A stretch of 64,000 nucleotides of DNA from positions 1 to 64,000 of the forward strand of contig CALFUU010000057.1 of the NCBI GenBank assembly GCA_937929835.1, given 5' to 3'. The stretch comes from an uncultured Saprospiraceae bacterium (lineage in GTDB: Bacteria; Bacteroidota; Bacteroidia; Chitinophagales; Saprospiraceae). The translations under genes were made by a program, and so were the position numbers. A model generated the notes under the pieces. That model was not told where the DNA came from, ran no database searches, and saw only the letters and a program-made list of their open reading frames with translations. Of the stretch, positions 1 to 7,314 are shown piece by piece; position 1 is the stretch's first letter; every line of letters starts with the position of its first letter.

Positions 1-2513
1 GGCGACATCATATCTCCAAAACCATCTCCGTCCTGATCTAAAAAGAAAACAGTCATCGTCAATCCCTCATCAATCTGACCATCACAATTGTTATCTAACT
101 CATCACAGATTTCTGGAGCATCAGGGAAGACCTCACTCCTACTGTCGTCACAATCGGTATCATTGGATACATAACCATCAAGACTTGAAAAGCAAGACAC
201 CTGAGGGAACAACGCATCCCCAAATCCATCTCCATCATTATCTAAATAGAAAACAGTAGTTGATAATCCTTCATCTATCTGGCCATCACAATTATTATCA
301 ACGTTATCACAATTTTCTGGGGCGCCAGGAAAGACATCACCTCTTGTATCATCACAATCATCACTATTAAGCACCACACTAGGTGGAGGAACACTTGTCG
401 TAAACACTATAGGGTTATTAATATCCCCAAAGCCATCTGCATCATTGTCTCTATAACCAGTTGTGCCTCCATTGATTACGGTAACTGTTATAGGTACTCT
501 CGCTGATCTACAAAGCTCTCCAGTGCTCAAAGTCAACACCGTCTGGGCAAAATAGACGGCATCCTCTATAATATCGTCTAAAAACAAAGCACCCCGACCT
601 AAGAACATGCCCCCAACCTCTGCTGTCCACCAGACGATCTCACCTTGTGGGATATCTAATTCTAAGGCAGTACTACTTCCCGAGGTTACAAAAATGGTTT
701 CTTCCGAAGGCGCTTGAGGATCAAACTCAAATAGTGTTATAGGCTCAGATGTAATAAAATCTCCACACGCATTTAATATATCAGCTGTGTACTCTCCGGG
801 GATGGATACCCATATCGTTTTTGTTGTTTCTCCTGTAGACCAAATCAATTCATTATCAGAATCTACAGTCAACCGCACAGGCGTACCCGCACAAAACTCG
901 ACACCATCCGGTGTATCAATAACGATCGGGTCGTTCTGCGCAACTACATCTACAACAGCAGTAAATTGGTCGCAACCATTCGCATAAAAAAGCCTGGCAT
1001 TATAGGCTCCCGTTGTATTAATGGTAATCTGCTGGGTGATCTCTCCATTACTCCACAAGTAACTATCTGCGGGAGGTGCAATAAGTGTGATGGTCTCACC
1101 TGCACAGAGAGAGGGATTGCCGATTTGCTCAGCTTGTAGAAAGCCTGTCGGACAATCTAGTTCATCAACAATTAGCGATTGATCTACAGCCGGATTATTG
1201 ATCAGTGTTCTTGTCCCTGACGGCCACTCGATGACCAGACTATCTATGGAGGTATGCTGTCCTATCCCAAAATGCATAGAGAGCGTGCTCATAGGCGTCC
1301 AACTTGCGGAAGAGCGCAGTTCTTTGACTTGTATCCCCCAGTCACCATATAAAAACATTTTGCAGCCAATAGCATTTCGGTTGCTTAGCCTACCTACAGG
1401 ATTTATTTTAATCCAATGGTTATTATTCGCTTGGTTCATATAGATCTTGTCGATAGAAACGACATCTATAAATCCATCATCATTCATATCACCTAGTGCC
1501 CCTATCCGTACATTGGTCGGTACGGTAACAAAGGTCATATCTCCATTGTTATAATAGATGACTTGTGGGAAACCAGAAATTATATCCATATCCCCATCAT
1601 TATCGAGATCTGCAGATAAGGTTTCTACTGCATCCGTAAAAGGGATAGCATTGAGGCCTGTATTTTGAATTACTTCTGTAAACGTGCCGTCACCATTATT
1701 TCTTTTCATTCGATTGGTCTCGGTATGGTTGATCGTATAAGCATCGAAGTCACCATCTAAATCAAAGTCCTCAAAAAGTGTTACCCATGATTGTGCATCA
1801 TCATCCATCCCAGCAGCAGCGCCCACCTCGGTAAAGTTTCCGTTGCCATCATTGTTATACAATAGATTAAGTCTCGCCTCTACATTGGTGACGTCTACAA
1901 AACACTTGGTGAGATACACATCTAAGTCTCCATCATTATCGTAATCCGTCCAAGTAGAAATATAGTTGCCCGGTACACCAGCTGGTGAAGGAACCATATC
2001 CTCGTCAAAAGTTAGATTTCCATTACCATCATTTCTATAAGGTTGATTCTCGCCGACATCGTTACACACAAAAGCATCCAGATGCCCATCTACATCAATA
2101 TCCACAAAGGTCGTCCTCTGACAAAATATTTCTTCTGTACCTAAGACTTCATTATAATCGGAACCATTGGCGTCGGCATAAAGAAAAGAGACTCTGTCGC
2201 CATCTCCGAGCATCAAATCGTTATACCCATTGGCGTCTATATCGCCTGCGCAGATGCTCCACAAAGGCAATTTCTGAAGTTGTTTGGATATAGATCTAAA
2301 TTCAAACCCATCTTCGGTCTGGTAGGCGATATCAATTCCGTTTTCTGTAATACCAATGATGTCATCTTTGAAGTCTCCATTCAGATCGACTACACAATCT
2401 CTTATGGTCCCAAAAAGTCCTTCTTGATAAGATTCTGATACAAAATCAACTTGGCTTATGCCCTGTACAGTCAAGAACAAACAAGCCCATAATGTTAATG
2501 TAAAAAACTTCAT
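1..2513 (-). CDS. Secreted FG-GAP/UnbV protein with MopE-like metal-binding repeats (C-terminus off the left edge)
   Basis: I translated this frame by hand; it is open from the ATG at 2513 to the window edge, giving 837 codons. Residues 1-18 form a signal peptide (MKFFTLTLWACLFLTVQG). Residues about 20-360 are FG-GAP/VCBS-type repeats, with many D-x-N/D-x-D-G loops of the beta-propeller, calcium-binding kind. Residues about 363-450 match the ASPIC/UnbV domain, with the hallmarks SNRNAIG, LSMHFGIG and VIEWPSGT. Two Ig/PKD-like domains follow. From about residue 682 come MopE-like putative metal-binding units of the form DCDD...FPGAPE.CD..DNNCDGQIDEG, of which two are complete here. Such proteins are secreted, and in Bacteroidota usually end in a T9SS tail, which would lie outside the window. 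Role: probably an extracellular, calcium-dependent binding protein; no enzymatic motif is visible. It follows the terminator at 2586-2617, so it is a separate transcription unit. Confidence 0.85.
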   Translation of the reverse strand, partial: MKFFTLTLWACLFLTVQGISQVDFVSESYQEGLFGTIRDCVVDLNGDFKDDIIGITENGIDIAYQTEDGFEFRSISKQLQKLPLWSICAGDIDANGYNDLMLGDGDRVSFLYADANGSDYNEVLGTEEIFCQRTTFVDIDVDGHLDAFVCNDVGENQPYRNDGNGNLTFDEDMVPSPAGVPGNYISTWTDYDNDGDLDVYLTKCFVDVTNVEARLNLLYNNDGNGNFTEVGAAAGMDDDAQSWVTLFEDFDLDGDFDAYTINHTETNRMKRNNGDGTFTEVIQNTGLNAIPFTDAVETLSADLDNDGDMDIISGFPQVIYYNNGDMTFVTVPTNVRIGALGDMNDDGFIDVVSIDKIYMNQANNNHWIKINPVGRLSNRNAIGCKMFLYGDWGIQVKELRSSASWTPMSTLSMHFGIGQHTSIDSLVIEWPSGTRTLINNPAVDQSLIVDELDCPTGFLQAEQIGNPSLCAGETITLIAPPADSYLWSNGEITQQITINTTGAYNARLFYANGCDQFTAVVDVVAQNDPIVIDTPDGVEFCAGTPVRLTVDSDNELIWSTGETTKTIWVSIPGEYTADILNACGDFITSEPITLFEFDPQAPSEETIFVTSGSSTALELDIPQGEIVWWTAEVGGMFLGRGALFLDDIIEDAVYFAQTVLTLSTGELCRSARVPITVTVINGGTTGYRDNDADGFGDINNPIVFTTSVPPPSVVLNSDDCDDTRGDVFPGAPENCDNVDNNCDGQIDEGLSTTVFYLDNDGDGFGDALFPQVSCFSSLDGYVSNDTDCDDSRSEVFPDAPEICDELDNNCDGQIDEGLTMTVFFLDQDGDGFGDMMS

Positions 2514-2585
2514 AGTATCTGATTAAGGTTGATGGGAGGCCTTCCAATGTCGCACTAATCTCTCAAACTTCCCATAGGGATAACG

Positions 2586-2617
2586 AAAAATCCCCTTGTG
2601 ACGCGGTCACAAGGGGA
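2586..2617 (-). terminator. Rho-independent terminator of the OmpH operon
   Basis: On the minus strand a perfect 12-bp stem (TCCCCTTGTGAC / GTCACAAGGGGA) with a CGC loop is followed by five T residues. It lies 34 bp after the stop of the 2652-3173 gene and ends the transcription unit that starts at 4265. Confidence 0.9.
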
Positions 2618-2651
2618 CATATAATATGATTCTTTAAGTCGTTATTAACGC

Positions 2652-3173
2652 TTATCTCGGAAAGACAAATTCTGTGCTCACATTAGAGACAAACTCTCTG
2701 AGGGAAGCATCGTCAAACTTTTCTAAGTTGACAAATTTCCATGTCACACCTTCGTCTGTAGAAGAAGCAAAAAGATTGGACCAAGCTTCTACGTCTTTGC
2801 CGCCATAGCTGAGATAATACTTAATGGGAACAACCGTCTGCAACTCTTCATTAGAATTCAAGAACTCTGGGTGTGATCCGACTTCTGTGGTCACATACTT
2901 GAAGCCTTGTCCAGACATCTGATCACCTTCTGCTTTTAAATCAGAAATTATAAAATCCTTACCGCCACCCATCTTTATGACATCGTTATGCGTTAGATCC
3001 GCTACTTTGGCATAGTCTTGAGCGGCTACTGCTTTAGCGTAGGCATCTGCGTGCTTCATTAATGAAACAGACTCTGGCACCTCCGCTAGTGGTATAAGAT
3101 CACCGACCTCATTCTGAGCAAAAGCACTCGTTACCATCAAGAAAGAAAAAATAGCAAGTTGTAGTATTCTCAT
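2652..3173 (-). CDS. Small secreted protein, possibly NTF2/SnoaL-like
   Basis: 173 residues beginning at an ATG, with a clear signal peptide (MRILQLAIFSFLMVTSAFAQ, cleavage near residue 20). The mature part is about 150 residues. It starts with a helical stretch (residues about 38-65, ADAYAKAVAAQDYAKVADL) followed by alternating strands, which resembles the NTF2-like/DUF4440 arrangement. That is only a fold guess from pattern: I see no catalytic motif and do not recognise the family firmly. It is the last gene after two OmpH-like genes, 34 bp downstream of the second and directly before a strong terminator, so it is very likely co-transcribed with them and acts in the periplasm or outside the cell. 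Confidence 0.75.
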   Translation of the reverse strand: MRILQLAIFSFLMVTSAFAQNEVGDLIPLAEVPESVSLMKHADAYAKAVAAQDYAKVADLTHNDVIKMGGGKDFIISDLKAEGDQMSGQGFKYVTTEVGSHPEFLNSNEELQTVVPIKYYLSYGGKDVEAWSNLFASSTDEGVTWKFVNLEKFDDASLREFVSNVSTEFVFPR

Positions 3174-3207
3174 AATTAATTTTGAATGTGATAAATCCCG
3201 AAAGACA

Positions 3208-3714
3208 TTATAGCCCCAGCTTAGCTCTCACTAGAGGGCCACAATCCGCAGCAGTATCCGCATATAATACAAAACCTGTAGACGAATCAAAGATATAAGC
3301 ATACCCTTGTTCTGAAGCTACCTCAGTGATTGCTGCCTGAATCTGATCCGTAAGTGGCTGCAGTAGTTTTTGACTTTTAGCAATAATTTTTTCTTGGCTC
3401 TCTTGATCAAACTTCATGAGTTCTGCCTCTTCTTGCTTTAGCTTAGCAACTTCTGCTTCTAACTCCACACGGGATATTTCGCCGCGACCTTGCTTTGTTT
3501 CTAAGTCTCCATATTTTGCTTGTAGTGCCTTGAGCTTCTCTTGTCCCTTTTTCTGTAATTGGGTACGGTACGTTTCTATATTGGCATTGGCCTCTTTGAC
3601 CTGGGGCATAGATTGTACAATTTCAGCTGTATCGACGAAGCCAAATTTTTGAGCATTCATACTTGATGTCATTCCTAAGGCAAGGAATAGTAGCGTTATG
3701 ACTGAATGTTTCAT
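3208..3714 (-). CDS. OmpH/Skp-family periplasmic chaperone (second copy)
   Basis: 168 residues with a signal peptide (residues 1-21, ending SSMNA before QKFGFVD). The start of the mature chain, KFGFVDTAEIVQSMP, is the typical OmpH/Skp first strand. Residues about 40-120 form a long charged coiled coil rich in K, E and Q. The C-terminal part (GYAYIFDSSTGFVLYAD) is the closing strand pair of the Skp body domain. Skp-type proteins are trimeric holdases that keep outer-membrane and secreted proteins unfolded in the periplasm. The gene is 35 bp downstream of a second, diverged OmpH-like gene and 34 bp upstream of a small secreted protein, forming a three-gene unit. Tandem ompH genes are common in Bacteroidota; the specific clients here are unknown. 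Confidence 0.9.
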   Translation of the reverse strand: MKHSVITLLFLALGMTSSMNAQKFGFVDTAEIVQSMPQVKEANANIETYRTQLQKKGQEKLKALQAKYGDLETKQGRGEISRVELEAEVAKLKQEEAELMKFDQESQEKIIAKSQKLLQPLTDQIQAAITEVASEQGYAYIFDSSTGFVLYADTAADCGPLVRAKLGL

Positions 3715-3749
3715 TTTCTAATTCTAAGTTATTGGAATAGGTTATATAA

Positions 3750-4265
3750 TTATCGGATACCAAGCTCACGCTTGATCTCTTTTGTTTTATCAAATTCATC
3801 ATTGGCATAGATGAGTCCAGCGGAACCCGCCTTATCAAAGATGATATCATAGCCTTTGATCTTAGCATATTCTTCTATAGCTGTATAGACTTTGTCTTGG
3901 ATGGGACTGACGAGCTCTTGACGTCTTCGGAATAAGTCACCTTCGGGGCCAAATCTTCTTTTCTGTAGACTTCTGACTTCTGATTCTTTGGCCACTATCT
4001 CTTCCTCCCTCTCCAGCTTAACTTCTGCACTTAACAAGACCTGCTCAGCTTGAAACTTGTTGTACATACTTTTGATCTTATCGTATTCCTGAGCTATTTC
4101 TTGTCTCCATTTAGCAGAGACTTCATCAATTTGATTTTGGGCCTTTTGGTAGTCCTCAAGATTCTCTAGAATGTTATTAATGTCTACAAGTGCCACACGT
4201 TGAGCCTGAGTACTTAGAAGCGTAGCTAGTGAAAAAACTACAGCGAGGACTAATTTGTTAAGCAT
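3750..4265 (-). CDS. OmpH/Skp-family periplasmic chaperone (first copy)
   Basis: 171 residues; the signal peptide ends near residue 21 (STQAQ), and the mature chain starts RVALVDINNILENL, the usual first strand and helix of OmpH/Skp. A long coiled-coil arm spans about residues 40-125 and includes the charged segment KLEREEEIVAKESEVRSL. The closing strands are GYDIIFDKAGSAGLIYAND. Compared with the neighbouring copy (3208-3714) it is clearly paralogous but diverged, so this is an old duplication. It is the first gene of the three-gene unit ending at the terminator 2586-2617. A near-consensus -7 box (TA, three bases, TTTG) on the minus strand near 4285 could be the promoter, but this is weak. 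Confidence 0.9.
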   Translation of the reverse strand: MLNKLVLAVVFSLATLLSTQAQRVALVDINNILENLEDYQKAQNQIDEVSAKWRQEIAQEYDKIKSMYNKFQAEQVLLSAEVKLEREEEIVAKESEVRSLQKRRFGPEGDLFRRRQELVSPIQDKVYTAIEEYAKIKGYDIIFDKAGSAGLIYANDEFDKTKEIKRELGIR

Positions 4266-4481
4266 TGAAAATTGTTTAAGGTTACAAAGTATAATATAAA
4301 AATGCGTTCACACTCAAAAGGTATCAGGGGGGTTCTGATTTAACTATTGTTTAACCACAATATTGTGCACATTGGGCAAAGGCTCAAAAATAGGGGCAAT
4401 CCCCAAAAATCTAGCATTTATAGGGGTAAATGTACCTTTCGAGAAGCTAATTAACTCACCTGAGGCGTGTATTGCCCTTCG

Positions 4482-6983
4482 CTACCTTAATAAGGTAAGA
4501 GAACCAGACTGAAAGGTCTCAGTCTCTCCTGGATACTGTACCGCCAACTTATACATATAAACGCCTTGCTCTAGGAGCTGGCCACCCTGAGTACCATCCC
4601 AGCAGGACTCAGCGACAGATACATCGTGGACTGAAAACACCACGGAACCCCATCTATCATATACCTCCATACTGATAAGCGCCTGTGATTGGCCATTATC
4701 AAATACACAAAAAGTGGATTCATCAGCACTATTAGGCTGGAATGCTGTCGGAATATAGAGCGCCTTGGCTGGTGCAATCTTATCCGTAATGACTATATCT
4801 ACCGCCCTGACTACCACACAGCCATAGATATCCTGTACAGAGACCGTATAAGTAGCATCCTCTGTAACAGAAGCTATAGGTGTACTACAGTCATAGCAAT
4901 CTAGTCCTACGGGCCCTTCCCAGAGGATACTGACGATATCGTCTTCCTCAAGGTTGGTCACGACCTCTAGCACTACACTACTGCCTTCACTGAGGTCCAC
5001 AGAGTTGCCATTGAGTATAGTAATCTGCAGATCATCAGGATTATCAGTGACCATCACTTGTCTTGTTGTCTGACAACCTGTGTCATTATCTGTGACACTT
5101 AGCGTATAGGCTCCAGCATTGTCTATAGTTATATTGTCACCTTGCCCTATGCTGGCTCCTGTGGCATCTGCCCAGTCATAACGATAGTCCGCACTTGTAA
5201 CCATCGACACGGCTACGAGATCGACTTCTTGATTACAGTACTTGATAACTTCTTCTGTGGTCTCGACTTGTGGCACTGCACCGAGAGATACCTCAAAGGT
5301 ACCGTTCCACTCAGCAGCACAACCATTGCCATCTGTTGCCGATTCTATAGTGAGGACAAAGTCATCTACAGGTGTATAGGTTTCTGTGTAGGTCGGCTCA
5401 TCTATAATCAGGGTATACAACTCTCCTGCATCATCGCGGAGCTCTACTGTCCAAGGCGCAATACCTGTCAGACTCATCTGCAGAAAAGCACGCTCGCCTT
5501 CACAAATGGAAGAGCTGCCTTCCATCCATATTTCTGATGGTACTGAGGTACCAACTTCTATAATCAAAGGATCAGAATTGCATCCATTAGCTGCATAAAT
5601 TTTATAAATCTGTGTACCCGTATCTGGTGCTGTAATATCCAATTCTCGAGAAGCAGGATCAAGTAGATTGATACCTCCTAGTTCGTCTATCCAAAACAGT
5701 CTTGCTGACGTATCATCTACATCCAGACTCAAGGTCATCGTCTGTTGAGGACATAAGCTAATTTGTGTTTGGGCCGCTGATATACTTGGTGCTGTACAAC
5801 AAGCTACAGAAGCATTAAAATAGGTTACACGATCTTTAGAACAATCATTGCTCCTAAATGCGCCAAGCTCTCCATCCGCAAAAGATTTAAATCCGACCAT
5901 ACAATCGGTGGCCACACTGCAATCAGAAGGTGTAGCTGTCGTCAATTTCATACAAACAGTCCACTCATGATCTAGGCCACTGCCACAGATAGGATAATTG
6001 TCATCCCCAAAACTTTGATTGGGGTCTGCGGTAGGATTGACACAACAAGCATCATCAAACTCAAAACAAGTCGGATCGAAACTATTGAGAAAAACCCAAC
6101 CAGCATCGATATCATCACCGAATCGATAAGCCATAGGATTTGCACTATTTAGATTATAACTTAAGTCACCCGGTACATACCAATTCCAAGTGCCCGCTGG
6201 ATCACCTTCGCAAACTGGATTGGAGGTGGTGAATGAGGTGTGGCCTTGTGTCTGCAGAGGTACAGTTAGATTCTTAGGAGAGCCGTCTGGATTGAAAGAA
6301 TCTGGGCTCCACCCTTCTCCAAATATTGGTACAATCCCTTGTAGGTAATTACACCCGTTGTTTTCAAATCCTGAAATGGTGTAGCAGATTTCCACCTCCT
6401 CGTTGGGCTTAAATGGTCCACTAAATGGAGAGCCTAGAGAGGTGGAGAGTATGGCTATAGAGGGTTGTTTGTTGCATTGGTTTTCATCCGGTCCATAACT
6501 GTAGCATAGGTCAAAAGAGCCTTCGGCGCCATCAAGAGAGGATACGGCTATATAGTAAGTTGCTCCTGCTTCTAGGAGTACATTTCTGAGATTGACAGAA
6601 CGCGATTTTCCCGTATTACAATCTAGGGCGGCAAATGCAGAACAATCCCCTTGATAAAGGGTGACCACGATGTGACTAAGTTCAATAGAATTTAATTCTA
6701 GGTCGAATACTCTGTCCACCGTACCCGGCGAAATGCGATACCAACTGGTTGCAAAAGGTGATCCACTACAAGCTGCGTTTTCGTCAAATCTACCCTGCGC
6801 ATTGCCATCAGCACATCCCAGGAGACACTCCGAACTACCTGTGAGATCTAGTTCAAGTAGGTCGATAGCTTCGTCGCAAGTAGGGTTGGTACTGTCGCAA
6901 GCAGATAAATCTGAAAATCCAAACATCACAAGGACCACAAAAAAGGAAAATAAGGTCGCCATATTGGTGGATAGAAATCGCAT
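4482..6983 (-). CDS. Secreted protein with T9SS type B (gliding-motility/CHU_C) sorting domain
   Basis: 833 residues from an ATG. The signal peptide spans about residues 1-29 (hydrophobic MATLFSFFVVLVMFGF). Residues about 30-170 look like a PPC-type domain (CDEAIDLL..., YYIAVSS...GSFDLCY). Residues 175-400 are a Cys-rich region ending in CCTAPS. Several Ig/PKD-like domains occupy about 400-735 and contain the phrase YTLSVTDNDTGC. Residues about 738-833 match the type B T9SS sorting domain: YIPTAFQPNSADEST, VYDRWGSVVF, CWDGT, GVYMYKL and a final GSLTLLR. The protein should be exported by Sec and carried over the outer membrane by T9SS. It differs from its upstream neighbours, which have type A tails, yet shares their promoter palindrome (7139-7164). 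Its leader contains three hairpins. No enzymatic motif is visible; an adhesive role is inference. Confidence 0.9.
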   Translation of the reverse strand: MRFLSTNMATLFSFFVVLVMFGFSDLSACDSTNPTCDEAIDLLELDLTGSSECLLGCADGNAQGRFDENAACSGSPFATSWYRISPGTVDRVFDLELNSIELSHIVVTLYQGDCSAFAALDCNTGKSRSVNLRNVLLEAGATYYIAVSSLDGAEGSFDLCYSYGPDENQCNKQPSIAILSTSLGSPFSGPFKPNEEVEICYTISGFENNGCNYLQGIVPIFGEGWSPDSFNPDGSPKNLTVPLQTQGHTSFTTSNPVCEGDPAGTWNWYVPGDLSYNLNSANPMAYRFGDDIDAGWVFLNSFDPTCFEFDDACCVNPTADPNQSFGDDNYPICGSGLDHEWTVCMKLTTATPSDCSVATDCMVGFKSFADGELGAFRSNDCSKDRVTYFNASVACCTAPSISAAQTQISLCPQQTMTLSLDVDDTSARLFWIDELGGINLLDPASRELDITAPDTGTQIYKIYAANGCNSDPLIIEVGTSVPSEIWMEGSSSICEGERAFLQMSLTGIAPWTVELRDDAGELYTLIIDEPTYTETYTPVDDFVLTIESATDGNGCAAEWNGTFEVSLGAVPQVETTEEVIKYCNQEVDLVAVSMVTSADYRYDWADATGASIGQGDNITIDNAGAYTLSVTDNDTGCQTTRQVMVTDNPDDLQITILNGNSVDLSEGSSVVLEVVTNLEEDDIVSILWEGPVGLDCYDCSTPIASVTEDATYTVSVQDIYGCVVVRAVDIVITDKIAPAKALYIPTAFQPNSADESTFCVFDNGQSQALISMEVYDRWGSVVFSVHDVSVAESCWDGTQGGQLLEQGVYMYKLAVQYPGETETFQSGSLTLLR

Positions 6984-7001
6984 CGGTATGAGTTGAAAAT
7001 G

Positions 7002-7030
7002 AAAAAAGGTATACTCTCTGAGAGCATACC
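7002..7030 (-). promoter_or_regulatory. Terminator-like hairpin just before the start codon of the type B protein
   Basis: On the minus strand a stem of about 10 bp (GGTATGCTCT against AGAGTATACC, one G-T pair) with a three-base loop is followed by six T residues and lies only about 20 bp before the ATG at 6983. It has the form of an intrinsic terminator placed inside a leader, suggesting attenuation, or a processed or stabilised 5' end. It could instead be a fortuitous hairpin. Confidence 0.5.
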
Positions 7031-7135
7031 TTCAGGTTTTGGGATGACCTCTTAGGTCACTTAAATACACTTCCTGGGAGGGAAGTGCTTTTATCTTGTA
7101 TGCTTTCGGATGAGTACTGAGTTAGAATGGTTATA

Positions 7136-7164
7136 CAAACATATTATAAATAATTATAATATGT
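7136..7164 (-). promoter_or_regulatory. Promoter with shared palindrome, copy 1 (type B protein gene)
   Basis: On the minus strand a -7 type box TATGTTTG (7136-7143) overlaps one arm of a perfect palindrome at 7139-7164: ACATATTA, ten bases, TAATATGT. The arms extend further, to 11 bp of perfect inverted repeat around a four-base centre. It lies about 155 bp before the ATG at 6983 and after the upstream terminator, so it belongs to this gene. The same element stands before four other transcription units in the window. Confidence 0.65.
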
Positions 7165-7189
7165 AAACAACTGACTGTTATTATTTAAT

Positions 7190-7223
7190 AAAAAAAGAGG
7201 CCCCAAAGTTAATTTGGGACCTC
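7190..7223 (-). terminator. Rho-independent terminator of the DUF7507-repeat giant gene
   Basis: On the minus strand GAGGTCCCAAA pairs with TTTGGGGCCTC (11 bp, one G-T pair), followed by seven T residues. It lies 92 bp after the stop codon of the gene ending at 7315. Confidence 0.9.
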
Positions 7224-7314
7224 CCTTAGTATTTAGTGCTAACGAAAACTCTATTTTAATTCCTGTAGTATCGTCACAGGTAACGCCTCGGCACGATGGC
7301 CTTGGTCACATCTA

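Larger units (their letters stand above)
6984..7314. other. Intergenic region between the type B protein and the 5-kDa-residue giant
   Basis: This gap holds, in minus-strand order, the terminator of the upstream giant gene (7190-7223), the promoter with palindrome (7136-7164), and a leader with three perfect or near-perfect hairpins at 7068-7087, 7045-7059 and 7008-7030. No coding sequence is apparent. Confidence 0.7.

Noticed and set aside
4380-4406. Possible terminator after the type B protein gene (GGGG/CCCC hairpin)
   Set aside because: The stem is only 4-5 bp, too weak to call; some read-through into the OmpH operon is possible.
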